From the NCBI GenBank assembly GCA_947624945.1, contig CANQMJ010000012.1, positions 1 through 28,483 on the forward strand: DNA of 28,483 bases, written 5' to 3'. The stretch comes from an uncultured Clostridia bacterium (lineage in GTDB: Bacteria > Bacillota > Clostridia > Oscillospirales > CAG-272). Position 1 is the stretch's first letter; each line of letters begins with the position of its first letter. The notes under the pieces are model-generated. The model did no database searches and was not told the origin of the DNA. It saw nothing but the letters and a program-made list of their open reading frames with translations. The translations under genes were made by a program, and so were the position numbers. This document shows, piece after piece, positions 13,774 through 22,494 of the stretch.

Positions 13774-14951
13774 AGCGGCTGTTTTTATATTTTATCGGCT
13801 GCGTTGTGGTCTTTGTCGACGACGAAAGTATCGCGGGCGCGACAAAGACGGCGTTTTCGCTCGGCCTGCCAGTCATACTCGGCAGACGGAAAAAGCGCGG
13901 GCGCAGGCTGATCTTGCGGTATGCGGACTATGACGCGTTCGCGGACGCGTGCCGTGAAAATGGAGTTGCGTTTACGCTCGTGAAGCGGTCGGGGCTGCCG
14001 GAGCTGCGCCGACGCTACGGGCGCAGGCTCGGTCTTTTCATCGGCGGCGCGATCTTTATTGCGGCGATATTCATCGCCGACGATTTCGTGTGGCGGATAG
14101 ACGTGTCGGGCAACGAGGCAGTGTCGGACGAGACGATAATAAACGAGCTCGACGCGCTCGGGTTCCGTCTCGGCACGCGCCACAAGAATGTCGACTACGA
14201 CGTTTTGCACAACCGATTCCTCTTGGCGTCGCCGGACATATCGTGGATAGCGGTCAATATGAAGGGGAGCGTCGCGCGCGTCGAGGTGCGCGAATACATA
14301 AAGGGCGGCGGCGAGCGCGACGAATCGCCCGCGAATATCGTCGCCGACGAGGGCGGCGTTATAACGCAGGTGTCGGATTTTGCCGGTTCCGCGCAGGTGA
14401 AGATCGGCGACGAGGTGGAGAGAGGGCAGCTTCTCATATCCGGCATCGTAGACTATGAGGATGCGCCAACCGAGATAGTTCGCGCAAGGGGCGAGGTATA
14501 TGCGGAGGTATGGCGCGATATTGTGGTTCGGGTGCCGCTCGTATGTGTCGAAAAGATGAAAACCGACGATAATTTCTCCGATTTTGCCATAAAAATTTTC
14601 TCAAAAACGATATTTTTTGGCTCAAAGGGTAGAATTGACACCGACTTTTATGATACAATAACAGTGAAGCATGAGATAGTGCTGCCCGGAACCGTCATTT
14701 TGCCCATAACAGTCATTGAGAATAAACATGAGCGGTACGAGGATGTGACGGTCACGCGCACGCCGGACGAGGCGGCGGTCGAGGCGTACCGTCAGTTCAA
14801 GCTCGCGTTTATCGAAGCGTGCCGCGACGTGACGCTGCTCGAATACGATATGACGGACGGCATGAACGAGACGGGCGACGCGTATGAGATAGTGTGCCGT
14901 GTGCGAGTGATAAAAAATATCGCAAGGACGGCGCCGTTCGACGCGGGGTAA
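13767..14951 (+). CDS. yqfD: Sporulation protein YqfD
   Basis: A 394-aa membrane protein of the YqfD family (stage IV sporulation in some annotations), expressed in the mother cell. It has an N-terminal cytoplasmic part (1-87), one membrane helix (about 88-104) and a long domain beginning WRIDVSGNEAVSDETIINEL, which resembles a POTRA/FtsQ-like fold and is predicted to face the intermembrane space of the forespore. A later barrel-sandwich-like stretch follows (GGVITQVSDFAGSAQVKIGDEVERGQLLISGIV). It overlaps yqfC by 7 nt and precedes phoH by 51 nt. Base composition dips around 14560-14740, inside the gene, but the reading frame is intact. Confidence 0.88.
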   Translation: MLKRLFLYFIGCVVVFVDDESIAGATKTAFSLGLPVILGRRKKRGRRLILRYADYDAFADACRENGVAFTLVKRSGLPELRRRYGRRLGLFIGGAIFIAAIFIADDFVWRIDVSGNEAVSDETIINELDALGFRLGTRHKNVDYDVLHNRFLLASPDISWIAVNMKGSVARVEVREYIKGGGERDESPANIVADEGGVITQVSDFAGSAQVKIGDEVERGQLLISGIVDYEDAPTEIVRARGEVYAEVWRDIVVRVPLVCVEKMKTDDNFSDFAIKIFSKTIFFGSKGRIDTDFYDTITVKHEIVLPGTVILPITVIENKHERYEDVTVTRTPDEAAVEAYRQFKLAFIEACRDVTLLEYDMTDGMNETGDAYEIVCRVRVIKNIARTAPFDAG

Positions 14952-15002
14952 CGGGAGTTTGCACATCGGAAAATAAACAAAGGAAAGGACAGCGGTGAAA
15001 GT

Positions 15003-16016
15003 ATGGCTGAGAGGATCATAAAAACGAGGTCGAGCGAGATAACGAGCCGCCTGTTCGGCGCGTTCGACGCCAATGCGCGGCGCATTGAGGAGACGTTCGG
15101 CGTCAAGCTCTATAATAGGCAGAGCGGAGACTCCGACGGCGACAATATTATCCTGTCCGGCGACGAAGACGCGGTGGCAAAAGCTGCCGAGGCTGTCGAA
15201 TACTTAAAGGGAATGGCGGAATATAACGAATCGCTCGCGGAGCAGACAGTCGATTACGTTATCGGCATGGCGGCGGACGGGCGGGCGTCGGAGCTCGAGG
15301 CGCTCGACGACTGCGTATGCGTCACGAACAAGGGCAAGCCCATCAAGGCAAAGACGGTCGGTCAGAAAAAATACGTCGAGGCTATACGCAAAAATACGGT
15401 CACGCTCGGCGTCGGTCCCGCCGGTACGGGCAAGACGTTCCTTGCAGTCGCTATGTCGGTGAAGGCGCTGCGCGACCGCGACGTCGAGCGCATAATCCTG
15501 ACGCGTCCCGCTGTCGAGGCTGGTGAAAAGCTCGGCTTTCTGCCGGGGGACCTGCAAAACAAGATAGACCCGTATCTGCGTCCGCTTCACGACGCGCTTT
15601 ATGAGATGCTCGGCGCCGAGAATTATACGCGTCATGTCGAGCGTCAGACTATCGAGATAGCGCCGCTCGCGTATATGCGCGGTCGGACGCTCGACGACAG
15701 CTTCATCATTCTCGATGAGGCGCAGAACACGACGCCCGAGCAGATGAAGATGTTTTTGACGCGAATAGGCTTCAACTCGAAGGTAGTCGTGACGGGAGAT
15801 CTGACGCAGACGGATTTGCCCACGGGGAAGCGGAGCGGTCTTGCCGAGGCGGTGAAGATACTCGAGGGCATCGACGACATAGCGATACACCGCTTCACGG
15901 AGCGCGACGTCGTGCGTCACAAGTTAGTGCAGAAGATAATACTTGCGTACGACAAATATGACCGCGAGCGCAAGGCGAGGGACGCGGAGTCGCGCACGCG
16001 GTACAGGATGAGATAA
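15003..16016 (+). CDS. phoH: PhoH family ATPase
   Basis: Cytoplasmic P-loop ATPase of the PhoH/YqfL-cluster family, linked to RNA metabolism. The 337-aa product starts with a KH-like N-terminal region (about 15-75), then the ATPase with Walker A GPAGTGKT at 138-145 and Walker B FIILDEAQN at 234-242, followed by TRIGFNSKVVVTGDLTQTDLP, all diagnostic. The C-terminus is short and basic. It directly follows yqfD, as in Bacillus and Clostridium. In many relatives it continues into pgpH (yqfF) and ybeY; here pgpH is missing and a strong promoter separates phoH from ybeY. No terminator is visible after its stop. Confidence 0.93.
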   Translation: MAERIIKTRSSEITSRLFGAFDANARRIEETFGVKLYNRQSGDSDGDNIILSGDEDAVAKAAEAVEYLKGMAEYNESLAEQTVDYVIGMAADGRASELEALDDCVCVTNKGKPIKAKTVGQKKYVEAIRKNTVTLGVGPAGTGKTFLAVAMSVKALRDRDVERIILTRPAVEAGEKLGFLPGDLQNKIDPYLRPLHDALYEMLGAENYTRHVERQTIEIAPLAYMRGRTLDDSFIILDEAQNTTPEQMKMFLTRIGFNSKVVVTGDLTQTDLPTGKRSGLAEAVKILEGIDDIAIHRFTERDVVRHKLVQKIILAYDKYDRERKARDAESRTRYRMR

Positions 16017-16071
16017 ATTGGCAGCGGAGTGTACGCAGTTGTTGCGGTTTGATGAAGTACGGTAAAAATTA

Positions 16072-16117
16072 TTCACATGAATTTGTGAAAAATACTTGAC
16101 AAATCACAGAAATTGTG
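16072..16117. promoter_or_regulatory. Two CACA/TGTG dyads at the ybeY promoter, possible operators
   Basis: TTCACA (16072-16077) and TGTGAA (16084-16089) form an 18-bp dyad just before the -35. CACA (16105-16108) and TGTG (16114-16117) form a second, similar dyad inside the spacer between -35 and -10. Such placement is typical of repressor or activator sites; no regulator is known to me for this promoter. Confidence 0.35.
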
Positions 16118-16124
16118 GTATAAT
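16096..16124 (+). promoter_or_regulatory. Consensus sigma-A promoter of ybeY-era-recO-mutS2
   Basis: TTGACA (16096-16101), a 17-nt spacer, TATAAT (16119-16124): a perfect consensus in an AT-rich patch within the 137-bp gap after phoH. The leader to the ybeY ATG is about 22 nt. Confidence 0.92.
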
Positions 16125-16153
16125 ATAGGTATCATAAAAGTGAAGGACGAAAC

Positions 16154-16702
16154 ATGAGATTCAAAATAGAGTTCAAACGTAAGCCGAGTCTGCGCGTTTT
16201 AATTGAGGACGAGCAGGAGCGGAAATATGTAACGATAAAGCAGCAGAAGCTGATACGACACGCGATACTCGAAACACTGTCGCTCGAGGGATTCGACCGC
16301 GACGCCGAGGTATCGGTCACGCTGACGGACAATGACACGATACGCGAAATAAACAGCGAGTACCGCAGTATCGACGCGGCGACGGACGTTTTGTCGTTCC
16401 CGCAGTATGAGAGCGCCGACGATTACCCGCCGCGCGGCTTCGTTCCGCTCGGGGATATAGTCGTATCTGTGGAGAGGGCGCAGGATCAGGCGCTTTTGTA
16501 CGGTCACAGCTTTGAGCGCGAACTTGCGTTCCTTGTGGCGCATTCGACGCTGCATCTGCTCGGTTACGATCATGTAAATGACGTTGATGGCGAGAGGATA
16601 ATGCGCGAGAAGCAGCGAGAGGTCATGGACAGGCTCGGTCTGTCGGTGACAGAAACAGAAAAGGAAAAAGAAACAGACGGGACATCGGCGGAGGACAAAT
16701 GA
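16154..16702 (+). CDS. ybeY: Endoribonuclease YbeY
   Basis: Zinc-dependent RNase acting in 16S rRNA maturation and ribosome quality control. The 182-aa product shows SIDAATDVLSFP (72-83), LGDIVVS (99-105) and the metal motif HSTLHLLGYDH (His130, His134, His140), where the usual HGxLHLxGYDH has Ser for Gly. The N-terminus (first ~25 residues) and the charged C-terminal tail (ETEKEKETDGTSAEDK) are longer than in short family members. A ribosome site GAAGGA lies 6 nt before the ATG. The stop overlaps the era start (ATGA), giving tight coupling. It is the first gene of the unit driven by the consensus promoter. Confidence 0.94.
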   Translation: MRFKIEFKRKPSLRVLIEDEQERKYVTIKQQKLIRHAILETLSLEGFDRDAEVSVTLTDNDTIREINSEYRSIDAATDVLSFPQYESADDYPPRGFVPLGDIVVSVERAQDQALLYGHSFERELAFLVAHSTLHLLGYDHVNDVDGERIMREKQREVMDRLGLSVTETEKEKETDGTSAEDK

Positions 16703-17592
16703 AAAGGACCGCATTTATATCGATAGTAGGGCGTCCGAACGTGGGCAAGTCGACGCTTCTCAACGCTATGCTCGGCGAGAAGGTCGCGATAGTGTCGTCG
16801 AAGCCGCAGACGACGCGCAACCGTATCACGGGTATTCTGACGCGCGGCGACGATCAGTTCGTGTTCCTCGACACGCCCGGTCTTCATAAGCCGCGCACGA
16901 AGCTCGGAGACTACATGGTAAAGAGCGCGGAGCAGTCGATAGGCGACTGCGACGCGGTCATACTTATCGCCGACGCGGAGCATCCCGCCGGGAACATCGA
17001 GACGTCGGTCATCGAGCGTCTCCGGGCGGGGAAGATACCGGCGATACTCGTACTTAACAAGACCGACCTTTCGGGAGCGGAGACGCTGGCGAAGACGATA
17101 ATGTCTTATGCGGAGCTGTATGATTTCGCGGCGGTCGTGCCGACGTGCGCGCTTAAGGGCAAGGGCGTCGGGGACGTCGTTGACGAGGCGTCGAAGTTCC
17201 TCAAGGAGGAGGACTGGTATTTCCCGGGCGACGAGGTGACGGATCAGTCGGAGCGTCTATATGCGGCGGAGGTGATCCGCGAGAAGATGCTGCGGCTCCT
17301 GTCGCGGGAGATACCGCACGGTACCGTTGTCACTATCGAGGAGTGGCACGACGAGGACACGCTGATAAAGATAAGAGCTGAGATATACTGCGAAAAGCCG
17401 TCGCACAAGGCGATAATCATCGGCAAAAACGGCGAGATGTTAAAACGCATCGGGACGTATGCGCGCGAGGATCTCGAATCGTTCTTCGGGACGAAGTTAT
17501 TCCTCGACTTGTGGGTGAAGGTCAAGGAAGGCTGGCGCGACAGAGGCGGTTATCTGCGAGACTTCGGTTACGACATTAAGTCGCTGAAATAA
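16699..17592 (+). CDS. era: GTPase Era
   Basis: Ras-like GTPase that binds the 3' end of 16S rRNA and assists 30S assembly. The 297-aa product has G1 GRPNVGKST (11-19), QTTRN (37-41) for G2, G3 DTPG (58-61) and G4 NKTD (120-123). A G5 region reads CALKG (150-154) where SALxG is usual. The C-terminal KH domain has IIGKNGEMLKRIG (240-252). It overlaps ybeY by 4 nt and precedes recO by 13 nt, the classic order ybeY-era-recO. dgkA and cdd, often between ybeY and era, are absent. Confidence 0.96.
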   Translation: MKRTAFISIVGRPNVGKSTLLNAMLGEKVAIVSSKPQTTRNRITGILTRGDDQFVFLDTPGLHKPRTKLGDYMVKSAEQSIGDCDAVILIADAEHPAGNIETSVIERLRAGKIPAILVLNKTDLSGAETLAKTIMSYAELYDFAAVVPTCALKGKGVGDVVDEASKFLKEEDWYFPGDEVTDQSERLYAAEVIREKMLRLLSREIPHGTVVTIEEWHDEDTLIKIRAEIYCEKPSHKAIIIGKNGEMLKRIGTYAREDLESFFGTKLFLDLWVKVKEGWRDRGGYLRDFGYDIKSLK

Positions 17593-17605
17593 GCGCTCCC
17601 GAAAA

Positions 17606-18403
17606 ATGGAGAGGGAAAAAGTCACGGGAGTCGTGATACGGGAAAGACCCGCCGGTGACAACGATAAGCTTTTGACGCTTCTGACCGCCGAGCACGGAAA
17701 GATGATAGTTACGGGCAAGGGCGTGCGGTCGCTGAAAAACAAGAATATGGCGTCGACGCAGATGTTCTGTTTTTCGTCGTTCGTCATAACGAAGAACCGC
17801 GGCGGGTTTTATCACATATACGAGTCCGACCTGCTCGAATCGTTCTTCGGGCTGCGGCGCGACCTTGTGCCGCTGTCGCTGGCGACGTATGTGTGCGATG
17901 TCGTCGACCATTGCAGCGTCGAGGACAGCGGCGACGTGCCGCTTCTGCGGCTACTCTTAAATACGCTTTATGCGATATCGAGCGCGAAAAAGCCGTATGT
18001 GCAGATAAAGGGCGCGTTTGAGATGCGGTGTGCGTCGGTGTGCGGGCTCGCGCCCGATCTTGACGGGTGCTCGGTGTGCGGTATAGGTGATGCACCGATG
18101 TATTATCTCGACGTTCTCGGCGGCGTCGCGGTATGCGCGGACTGCATGTCGAATCGGAAGCTCGACGACGCGGTCGAGCGTGAGATGAGCGGCGAGTGGA
18201 CGCGTCCGCTCGTGCAGCTCTCGCCGGAGCTTCTTTTGATACTGCGTCATCTCGTCGAATGCGACATTTCGCGGCTGTTGGCGTTCGCGCTGCCGGAGCA
18301 GCTCGAGCACGATTATCAGACGGCTTGCGAGCGGTATCTCTTGCATCATCTCGGCCGCGGGTTCGATACGCTCGATTTCTACAAGCAGATCACAAAAATG
18401 TAA
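17606..18403 (+). CDS. recO: DNA repair protein RecO
   Basis: Recombination mediator that loads RecA on SSB-coated DNA. The 265-aa product has the N-terminal OB fold (VTGVVIRERPAGDNDKLLTLLTAEHGKM), a helical middle and a zinc-binding cysteine set (Cys146, Cys155, Cys158, Cys177, Cys180) as in most RecO proteins. No Shine-Dalgarno is evident before the ATG (13 nt after the era stop), so it may rely on reinitiation from era. The first residues agree with the family, so the start is kept. It is followed by mutS2 after 10 nt. Confidence 0.93.
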   Translation: MEREKVTGVVIRERPAGDNDKLLTLLTAEHGKMIVTGKGVRSLKNKNMASTQMFCFSSFVITKNRGGFYHIYESDLLESFFGLRRDLVPLSLATYVCDVVDHCSVEDSGDVPLLRLLLNTLYAISSAKKPYVQIKGAFEMRCASVCGLAPDLDGCSVCGIGDAPMYYLDVLGGVAVCADCMSNRKLDDAVEREMSGEWTRPLVQLSPELLLILRHLVECDISRLLAFALPEQLEHDYQTACERYLLHHLGRGFDTLDFYKQITKM

Positions 18404-18413
18404 ATAAAGGGAT

Positions 18414-20819
18414 ATGAACGGAAACGACAAATCACTTAAAACACTTGAATTTGATAAGATAACGACGCTTCTTGCCGACTGCGCCGTGACGGACGGCGCT
18501 CGTGAGATGGCGAACGCGCTTCTGCCGTCCGACGACCCGGTAGTGGTGCTGCGCCGTCAAAGGCGCACGACGGACGCGAAAGCGCTGCTCGGCAAAAAGG
18601 GGATGCCGCCGTTCGGCGGCGTCACCGACATCGGCGACACGGTCGAGAGGGCGCTCAAGGGCGCGGTTTTGACGGCGCGCGAGCTTCTTTCTTGTGCGAA
18701 TGTGCTGCGCACGTCGCGCAGGCTCGGGCGGTATCTGCACGAGGGTCACGACGGCAACGAAAAGGAGCGCGCGGAGTCGACGGTGGACGAGATATTCGAC
18801 CGTCTCATCGCCGACAGAGGGCTCGAGGACGCGATATCGCGCGCGATAATATCGGAGGATATGATCGCCGACGAGGCGAGCTCGGAGCTTGCGGACATAA
18901 GGCGCAAGATGCGCGCGGCGAATTCACGCGTGCGCGATATCCTTCAAAAGTATATAACGGGCGGCACGTACAGCCGCATACTTCAGGAAAACATAGTCAC
19001 GCAGCGCGGCGGGCGGTTCGTCATACCCGTCAAGGCGGAGTATAAAAACGAGATAAGCGGACTTATTCACGACACGTCAGCGTCGGGTGCGACGGTCTTT
19101 GTCGAGCCGCTCGCGGTAGTTGAGGCGAACAATGAGCTGCGCATACTCGAGGGGCGCGAGCAGCGCGAGATCGAGCGCATTCTCGCCGAGCTGTCGGCGA
19201 GCGTCGCGTCTGCGGCGAGCACGCTTCTGCTCGATTACAGGAATATTACGGAGCTTGCGTTTATATTTGCGTGCGCGGAGCTGTCGTTCCGCATGGACGG
19301 CGTCGAGCCTAAGATAAACGCCGAGGGCAGGCGCGAGGTGTCGCTCATTAAGGCGCGTCACCCGCTGCTCGACAAAAAGACGTGCGTGCCGGTCACGATC
19401 GCGGTCGGCGGCGATTATGATACGCTTATAATCACGGGTCCCAACACGGGCGGCAAAACGGTCGCGCTGAAAACGCTCGGACTTTTATGTCTTATGGCGC
19501 AGGCGGGACTTCACATTCCGGCGGGCGGGACGTCGGTCGTGTCGGTATTCGACGATATCCTCGCAGATATAGGAGACGAGCAGAGTATCGAGATGTCGCT
19601 GTCGACGTTCTCGTCGAGCATGTCGAATATAATCGGCATACTGTCGCGGGCGAACGACCGCTCGCTCGTGCTGCTCGATGAGCTGTGCTCGGGTACCGAC
19701 CCCGTCGAGGGTGCGGCGCTCGCGACGGCGATAATCGAGCATGTGCGCGGGTGCGGTGCGCTTTGCGCGGCGACGACGCATTATGCGGAGTTGAAAGCGT
19801 ATGCGCTCAACACGGACGGCGTGTGCAACGCCGCGTGCGAATTCGACGTTGCGACGCTGCGTCCGACGTATAAGCTGATAATCGGCGCGCCGGGCAAGTC
19901 GAACGCGTTTGCGATATCGACGCGGCTCGGTTTGCAGAAGTCGATCGTTGACAGGGCGGGCGAGCTTATAAGCGGCGTTGACAAGAGCTTCGAGGACGTT
20001 ATTGAAAGGCTCGAGGCGGCGCGCGTCGAGATGGAGCGCGAACGCGCAAGGCAGGAGGAGCTTCGCGTCGAGTACGAGCGGTTCAAAGCGTCGGCGGAGG
20101 CGAAGCTGAACGCGCAGATGTCGGGTGCGAAGGCTGAGGAGGAGCGTGCGGAAAAGCGTGCGCAGGAGATATTGGCGAGCGCGCGAGCGTCGAGTGAATT
20201 CGTCATGGCGCAGCTCGAGCGTGTGAAAAAGGAGCGCGATTCGGAAAATCTCGGTCGCGCGATGTCGGAGGCGAAGCGCGCTATACGCGATCATCTGCGC
20301 GGCGCGGAGTCGACGCTCGAAAAGCCCGCGGAGGATGAAGAAGAATACGTGCCGCCGCGCGAGTTCAAAGTCGGCGACGACGTTATAATATCGGGCGCGG
20401 GCATACGCGGCATAATCACCGAGGGACCCGACAAATCGGGGAACGTAACGGTGAAGTCGAACGGGATCACGACGCGCACGAAGACGTCGCGGTTGCGGTT
20501 CGCGCCCGACGACGGCACTGTGACGGCGGGAGGCAAGACGGTTTCGTCGACGGTGCGCGTGAAGTCGGCGGGAGCGTTTTCGCCGGAACTCGACATACGC
20601 GGTTTCACGACTGACGACGGGCTGTTTGCCGCAGATAAATATATCGACGAGGCGCAGGTCGCGGGCATTCGATCGATACGCATAATACACGGCAAGGGTA
20701 CGGGCGCGCTTCGCGGCGCACTTCACCGCTTCCTCAAGTCAGACCCGCGCGTGTCGTCGTTCAGGCTCGGCGCTTACGGCGAGGGCGACGCAGGCGTGAC
20801 AGTCATCGAGTTGAAATAA
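18414..20819 (+). CDS. mutS2: Endonuclease MutS2
   Basis: MutS-like ATPase that in Firmicutes rescues collided ribosomes and suppresses recombination. The 801-aa product has the MutS core (helical clamp regions 130-320), the ATPase with Walker A GPNTGGKT at 342-349, the DDILADIGDEQSIEMSLSTFSSSM block and Walker B VLLDELCSGTDP. A long charged coiled coil follows (about 515-640), then a KOW-like region, and a C-terminal Smr nuclease domain with LDIRG (about 725) and HGKGTGALR. The usual length is about 780-800. AAAGGG lies close before the ATG. It is last in the ybeY-era-recO-mutS2 unit; no terminator follows, and the sugar operon begins 28 nt later. Confidence 0.96.
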   Translation: MNGNDKSLKTLEFDKITTLLADCAVTDGAREMANALLPSDDPVVVLRRQRRTTDAKALLGKKGMPPFGGVTDIGDTVERALKGAVLTARELLSCANVLRTSRRLGRYLHEGHDGNEKERAESTVDEIFDRLIADRGLEDAISRAIISEDMIADEASSELADIRRKMRAANSRVRDILQKYITGGTYSRILQENIVTQRGGRFVIPVKAEYKNEISGLIHDTSASGATVFVEPLAVVEANNELRILEGREQREIERILAELSASVASAASTLLLDYRNITELAFIFACAELSFRMDGVEPKINAEGRREVSLIKARHPLLDKKTCVPVTIAVGGDYDTLIITGPNTGGKTVALKTLGLLCLMAQAGLHIPAGGTSVVSVFDDILADIGDEQSIEMSLSTFSSSMSNIIGILSRANDRSLVLLDELCSGTDPVEGAALATAIIEHVRGCGALCAATTHYAELKAYALNTDGVCNAACEFDVATLRPTYKLIIGAPGKSNAFAISTRLGLQKSIVDRAGELISGVDKSFEDVIERLEAARVEMERERARQEELRVEYERFKASAEAKLNAQMSGAKAEEERAEKRAQEILASARASSEFVMAQLERVKKERDSENLGRAMSEAKRAIRDHLRGAESTLEKPAEDEEEYVPPREFKVGDDVIISGAGIRGIITEGPDKSGNVTVKSNGITTRTKTSRLRFAPDDGTVTAGGKTVSSTVRVKSAGAFSPELDIRGFTTDDGLFAADKYIDEAQVAGIRSIRIIHGKGTGALRGALHRFLKSDPRVSSFRLGAYGEGDAGVTVIELK

Positions 20820-20847
20820 GTCAAACAAAATAAAGGAGAATATAAAA

Positions 20848-21633
20848 ATGATCGACAAGCTATGCCTCGGCGCGCAGCTATACACGGTGCGCGCGAAAAC
20901 GAAGACGAAGGAAGATTTCCTCGCGACGGTCAAGTCGCTGTCGGAGATCGGGTACCGCTATATGCAGGTATCGGGCGTCGGTCCCGACGTCACGCCGGAG
21001 GTTATAAAAACGGCGGTCGACGAGTACGGCGTCAAGTGCATTCTGACGCATACGAATCTGCGCCGCATCATCGAGGACACGGACGGCGTTATCGCGGATC
21101 ATGACGTTTACGGCTGCGACGCTATCGGCATCGGCGGCATCGCCGGCATGTACCCGCACACGGCGGACGGTTACGCGAAGTTCGCGCTCGATATTGCCGA
21201 GGCTGTCGAGAAGATAAAGGCGGCGGGGAAGGTGTTCCTCTATCACAATCACCGCTTCGAGTTCGAGCACTACGGCGACAGGACGGGGCTCGACATTCTC
21301 ATGTCGATCACGGACCCGGAGGGTGTGAAGTTCACGTTCGACACGTATTGGGCGCAGGTCGCGGGCGTCGACCCCGCAGATTTCATACGTAAGCACGGAG
21401 ATCGGATATTCTGCACGCATCTCAAGGATATGACGGTCAAGGACGACAAGCTCGTGATGACGGAGTGTCTGACGGGCAATCTCAACTTTGACGCGATTGT
21501 GGACGCGTGCATGAGCTCGGATATAAAGTGGCACATGATCGAGCAGGACGACGTTTATATCGACCTTTTCGACAGCATGCGCATAAGCCACGACAATTTG
21601 AAGGCGAAGTATCCGCAGTTCCGCGACGAGTAA
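20848..21633 (+). CDS. Sugar phosphate isomerase/epimerase (AP endonuclease 2 fold), first copy
   Basis: A 261-aa TIM-barrel protein of the xylose-isomerase-like (IolE/Hyi) superfamily, expected to isomerise or epimerise a sugar or keto-sugar with a divalent metal; the precise substrate cannot be told. Metal-site motifs are YHNHRFEFE (132-140), FDTYWAQVAGVDP (164-176) and THLKD (190-194), with a final Glu in MIEQDD. GGAG is 9 nt before the ATG. It is the first gene of the rhamnose cluster, followed by a second, different isomerase after 15 nt. Given rhaB and rhaA downstream, a role in handling rhamnose-related or uronate-related intermediates is a reasonable inference. Confidence 0.82.
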   Translation: MIDKLCLGAQLYTVRAKTKTKEDFLATVKSLSEIGYRYMQVSGVGPDVTPEVIKTAVDEYGVKCILTHTNLRRIIEDTDGVIADHDVYGCDAIGIGGIAGMYPHTADGYAKFALDIAEAVEKIKAAGKVFLYHNHRFEFEHYGDRTGLDILMSITDPEGVKFTFDTYWAQVAGVDPADFIRKHGDRIFCTHLKDMTVKDDKLVMTECLTGNLNFDAIVDACMSSDIKWHMIEQDDVYIDLFDSMRISHDNLKAKYPQFRDE

Positions 21634-21648
21634 AGGGGGCGTACATAT

Positions 21649-22494
21649 ATGGCAAAATTCAGGCTTTCCGCGTTTGCGGACGAGTATTCGCCGCTGCTCG
21701 ACCGGCAGCTCGCGGGGCTGGCAGCGTTCGGTATTGATAAGATAGAGCTGCGCGGCGTCGACGGCAGAAACGTGTCGGAGCTGACGGCGTCGGAGGCGCG
21801 CGAGGTGAAGCGCAGGCTCGACGGTGCGGGCATCACGCTTTCGGCGGTCGGCTCGCCGCTCGGTAAAATAGACGTCGGCGGCGATATAGGCGCGCATGTG
21901 GAGCTTACGCGCCGCGTGTGCGAGACCGCGAACATGCTCGGTTGCGGCAGGGTGCGCGGATTCTCGTTCTACGGTACGCAGAATAAGCGCGAAGCGGTGA
22001 TCGATGCGCTCGGGAAAATGATCGACGCTTGCTGCGGTGCGGGCGTGCTGTATTGTCACGAAAATGAGAAGGGCATATACGGCGACACGCCGGCGAGGTG
22101 TCTTGACCTGAAAGAGACGTTCGGCGACAAAATAGGCGTCGTGTTCGATCACGCGAATTATATTCAGTGCGGTGTTAAGCCGTATGAGGATGCGCTGCCG
22201 ATGCTGATCGATCATATAGATTATCTGCACATCAAGGACGCGGACGCGGACGGAACGGTCGTGCCTGCGGGAGAGGGCGTCGGCCGCATCGCTGAGACGC
22301 TCGCCGATGTCGATGCAAAGTATGACGGCGAGGTCATACTGACGCTCGAACCGCATCTGCACGTTTTCGCGGGGCTCGACGCGCTCGAACACGGTGAAAA
22401 GTCGAAGCTGCGCGGCACGTATGCAACGAGCGAGGAAGCGTTCGCGGCGGCGGTCGGCGCTTTGCGCACGATACTCGATGGTATACGCAGATGA
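21649..22494 (+). CDS. Sugar phosphate isomerase/epimerase, second copy
   Basis: A 281-aa TIM-barrel protein of the same superfamily as the gene before it but clearly diverged. It starts FRLSAFADEYSPLLDRQLAGL and has the metal-site motifs YCHENEKGIYGDT (135-147), FDHANYIQCG (166-175), LHIKDADADG (193-202) and TLEPH near the C-terminus. The CHENEKGIYGD pattern marks a clostridial subgroup often sitting beside rhamnose or pectin genes. GGGGG precedes the ATG. Its stop overlaps the rhaB start (ATGA), so the two are translated together. The substrate is unknown; an epimerase acting on rhamnose or rhamnulose is one possibility. Confidence 0.82.
   Translation: MAKFRLSAFADEYSPLLDRQLAGLAAFGIDKIELRGVDGRNVSELTASEAREVKRRLDGAGITLSAVGSPLGKIDVGGDIGAHVELTRRVCETANMLGCGRVRGFSFYGTQNKREAVIDALGKMIDACCGAGVLYCHENEKGIYGDTPARCLDLKETFGDKIGVVFDHANYIQCGVKPYEDALPMLIDHIDYLHIKDADADGTVVPAGEGVGRIAETLADVDAKYDGEVILTLEPHLHVFAGLDALEHGEKSKLRGTYATSEEAFAAAVGALRTILDGIRR

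Noticed and set aside
19485..20726. Long minus-strand ORF (413 codons) opposite mutS2
   Set aside because: Arginine-rich, motif-free translation in the antisense frame of a certain gene; such long shadows are expected at this base composition.
20878..22392. Long minus-strand ORF (504 codons) opposite the two isomerase genes
   Set aside because: Spans two real genes on the other strand, has no ribosome site, and gives an Arg/His/Val-rich low-information translation.
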